From: an uncultured Faecalibacterium sp.
GTDB taxonomy: Bacteria > Bacillota > Clostridia > Oscillospirales > Ruminococcaceae
Assembly (NCBI GenBank): GCA_934503275.1
Contig: CAKSVD010000021.1
Coordinates: 1-33,290, forward strand
Reading direction: 5' to 3'
Length of the DNA: 33,290 nt
The notes beneath the pieces are model-generated. The model was given only the letters and a program-made list of their open reading frames with translations, was not told the DNA's origin and ran no database searches. The position numbers were made by a program, and so were the translations under genes. Each line of letters starts with the position of its first letter. The stretch's first letter is position 1. Shown here one piece after another: positions 32,469 to 33,290 of this stretch.

Positions 32469-32926
32469 TACTTCCCCATCCCCGCCAGTTGTTCATACAG
32501 CTGCGCTGCGCCGCCGCCGGGGTATTTTACGCTGACGAAGGCGCTGTTCAGGATGCACACACCGTCAGAATACACCGTCAGCAGAAACTTCTGGTTCTCG
32601 GCATCGTCATAAAAGCTGACGGTGACCGACTGCACCGGAAAGGTGGTGTGGGTGTAGGAGGAGTATTTCTGGTTCAGCTTTTTGCGGCAGGAAACGGTGG
32701 AAAGCAATTCTGCCGCCTGTTGGAACTCTTCGCTGTTCATGGAGAGGATATGGTAGTCCATCTCGTCCCGACTGGCGAAATTCCGGATGGTCTCGGTGCG
32801 CACACTGCCCTGCGAGCTGGCGCGTACCAGCGCTTTCAGGTCGATGGGATGGTATAGCACCGCAAAAGCTGCCAGTGCAAACAGGATAAAAAATAAAGCG
32901 GTGCGTGGAATGTGGAGACTTTTCAT
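32468..32926 (-). CDS. Membrane-anchored hypothetical protein
   Basis: A 152-residue protein with a short basic N-terminus (MKSLHIPRT) and one hydrophobic segment ALFFILFALAAFAVLYH, probably an uncleaved anchor, followed by an extracytoplasmic domain of about 125 residues. The domain has alternating strand patterns, including YSSYTHTTFPVQSVTVSFYDDAENQKFLLTVYSDG-like text, and ends with GGGAAQLYEQLAGMGK. I do not recognise the family. The ATG at 32926 is chosen for GGAGGGG upstream, and it begins 4 bp after the stop of the preceding membrane protein, so the two form an operon. Confidence 0.7.
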   Translation of the reverse strand: MKSLHIPRTALFFILFALAAFAVLYHPIDLKALVRASSQGSVRTETIRNFASRDEMDYHILSMNSEEFQQAAELLSTVSCRKKLNQKYSSYTHTTFPVQSVTVSFYDDAENQKFLLTVYSDGVCILNSAFVSVKYPGGGAAQLYEQLAGMGK

Positions 32927-32930
32927 CGGC

Positions 32931-33290
32931 TCACCCCTCCTTTGGCGGCTCCATTTGCGCCAGATGCCGCTGGGCGATGAAAAAGCCCACGGCGCTGGCG
33001 GCAAATACCACATAATAGCTGGCGATGCGGTAGAGCATCAGCACGCTCATCACCTCGCCCTGCCCCAGAAAGCTGCCGAACACCAGCAGAAAGGCGGTTT
33101 CGATCGAGCCCATCCCGGCTACATTGGGCAGGGCGTTGGAAACGAAGAGCATCAGGCTGGTGAGCAGCTGCACCTGCCAGAACCCCAGCGGGGAAAGCCC
33201 CATGAACCGGATACACAGGTAGGGCAGGCAGAACAGCCCGAACAGCTTGAGCGCCTGCAGGGCAAAAATTTTCAGGCAGCGGGGCTTATC
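32931..33290 (-). CDS. LPG-synthase-type (UPF0104) membrane protein, C-terminal part
   Basis: The last 119 residues of a protein whose start lies beyond the window. Hydrophobic helices dominate. NALPNVAGMGSIETAFLLVFGSFLG, then LMLYRIASYYVVFAASAVGFFI, follow the pattern P-x3-G-x2-E...R-x2-x-YY of the lysylphosphatidylglycerol-synthase transmembrane region (UPF0104 family). Relatives flip lipids (MprF) or act without a synthase domain; the C-terminus here ends soon after the last helix, so no synthase domain follows. The incompleteness is due to the window edge. Confidence 0.8.
   Translation of the reverse strand, partial: DKPRCLKIFALQALKLFGLFCLPYLCIRFMGLSPLGFWQVQLLTSLMLFVSNALPNVAGMGSIETAFLLVFGSFLGQGEVMSVLMLYRIASYYVVFAASAVGFFIAQRHLAQMEPPKEG

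Noticed and set aside
31894..32496. A 200-codon minus-strand open frame across the small-RNA and repeat region
   Set aside because: Its translation is made of repeat and hairpin sequence, it lacks a ribosome site, and similar fragments arise at other repeat copies.

Overview
The window looks like chromosomal DNA from a GC-rich, strictly fermentative Firmicute of the Oscillospiraceae, most like Faecalibacterium. This is inferred from gene content (pyruvate formate-lyase pair, iron alcohol dehydrogenase, IscSU with an Rrf2 regulator, T-box control of cysS, a minimal Tat system), from TTGACA/TATAAT promoters with strong AGGAGG ribosome sites, and from many intergenic hairpin repeats. No database search was possible. 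There is no phage, plasmid, transposase gene or CRISPR array.

Layout. 1-1748: partial tRNA-Leu, a DUF3592-type membrane protein and a reduced trigger-factor-like protein. 1751-4482: a minus-strand block with a VTT/DedA-type membrane protein, a DEDDh exonuclease and a Cof-type HAD phosphatase. 4591-6375: a Tat-exported alkaline phosphatase behind a Pho-box-like array. 6452-10982: a minus-strand block with a secreted Ig-like protein, a DUF1653 protein, a DnaK without its usual operon partners, and an SseB/Sel1 protein. 11004-14577: a heterodimeric ABC exporter. 14835-16560: two TatA/B proteins and TatC, the machine that could export the phosphatase. 16806-21035: an operon of a leucine-rich-repeat protein, a VWA protein and a MoxR-type AAA ATPase. 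21056-24329: iron-sulfur genes (iscU, iscS, a hypothetical gene, a rhodanese) and a divergent IscR-like regulator. 24343-24857: tRNA-Trp, then tRNA-Asp and tRNA-Thr. 24946-26329: alcohol dehydrogenase under a Rex-like operator. 26387-28244: cysS with a complete T-box leader. 28487-31785: pflB-pflA with a hairpin-containing leader. 31901-32161: a candidate structured small RNA. 32468-33290: a membrane-anchored hypothetical protein and the end of an LPG-synthase-type membrane protein.

The most unusual content is between the genes. A repeat occurs in five intergenic sites. Read in its transcript sense it is a hairpin with a conserved loop beginning TCCGC, then a conserved AGCGGA able to pair back to that loop (a pseudoknot), then a terminator hairpin capped by cUGCGg, then a T-rich tract. 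Stem sequences differ between copies but pairing is kept. Two copies carry a near-identical insert of about 107 nt exactly at the tip of the first hairpin, with three small hairpins and an exposed CUCCUCCCU complementary to Shine-Dalgarno sequences. A separate candidate RNA at 31936-32161 also exposes a CCUCC-containing pyrimidine tract. Together these suggest a family of terminator-linked RNA elements, some possibly acting as regulatory RNAs.
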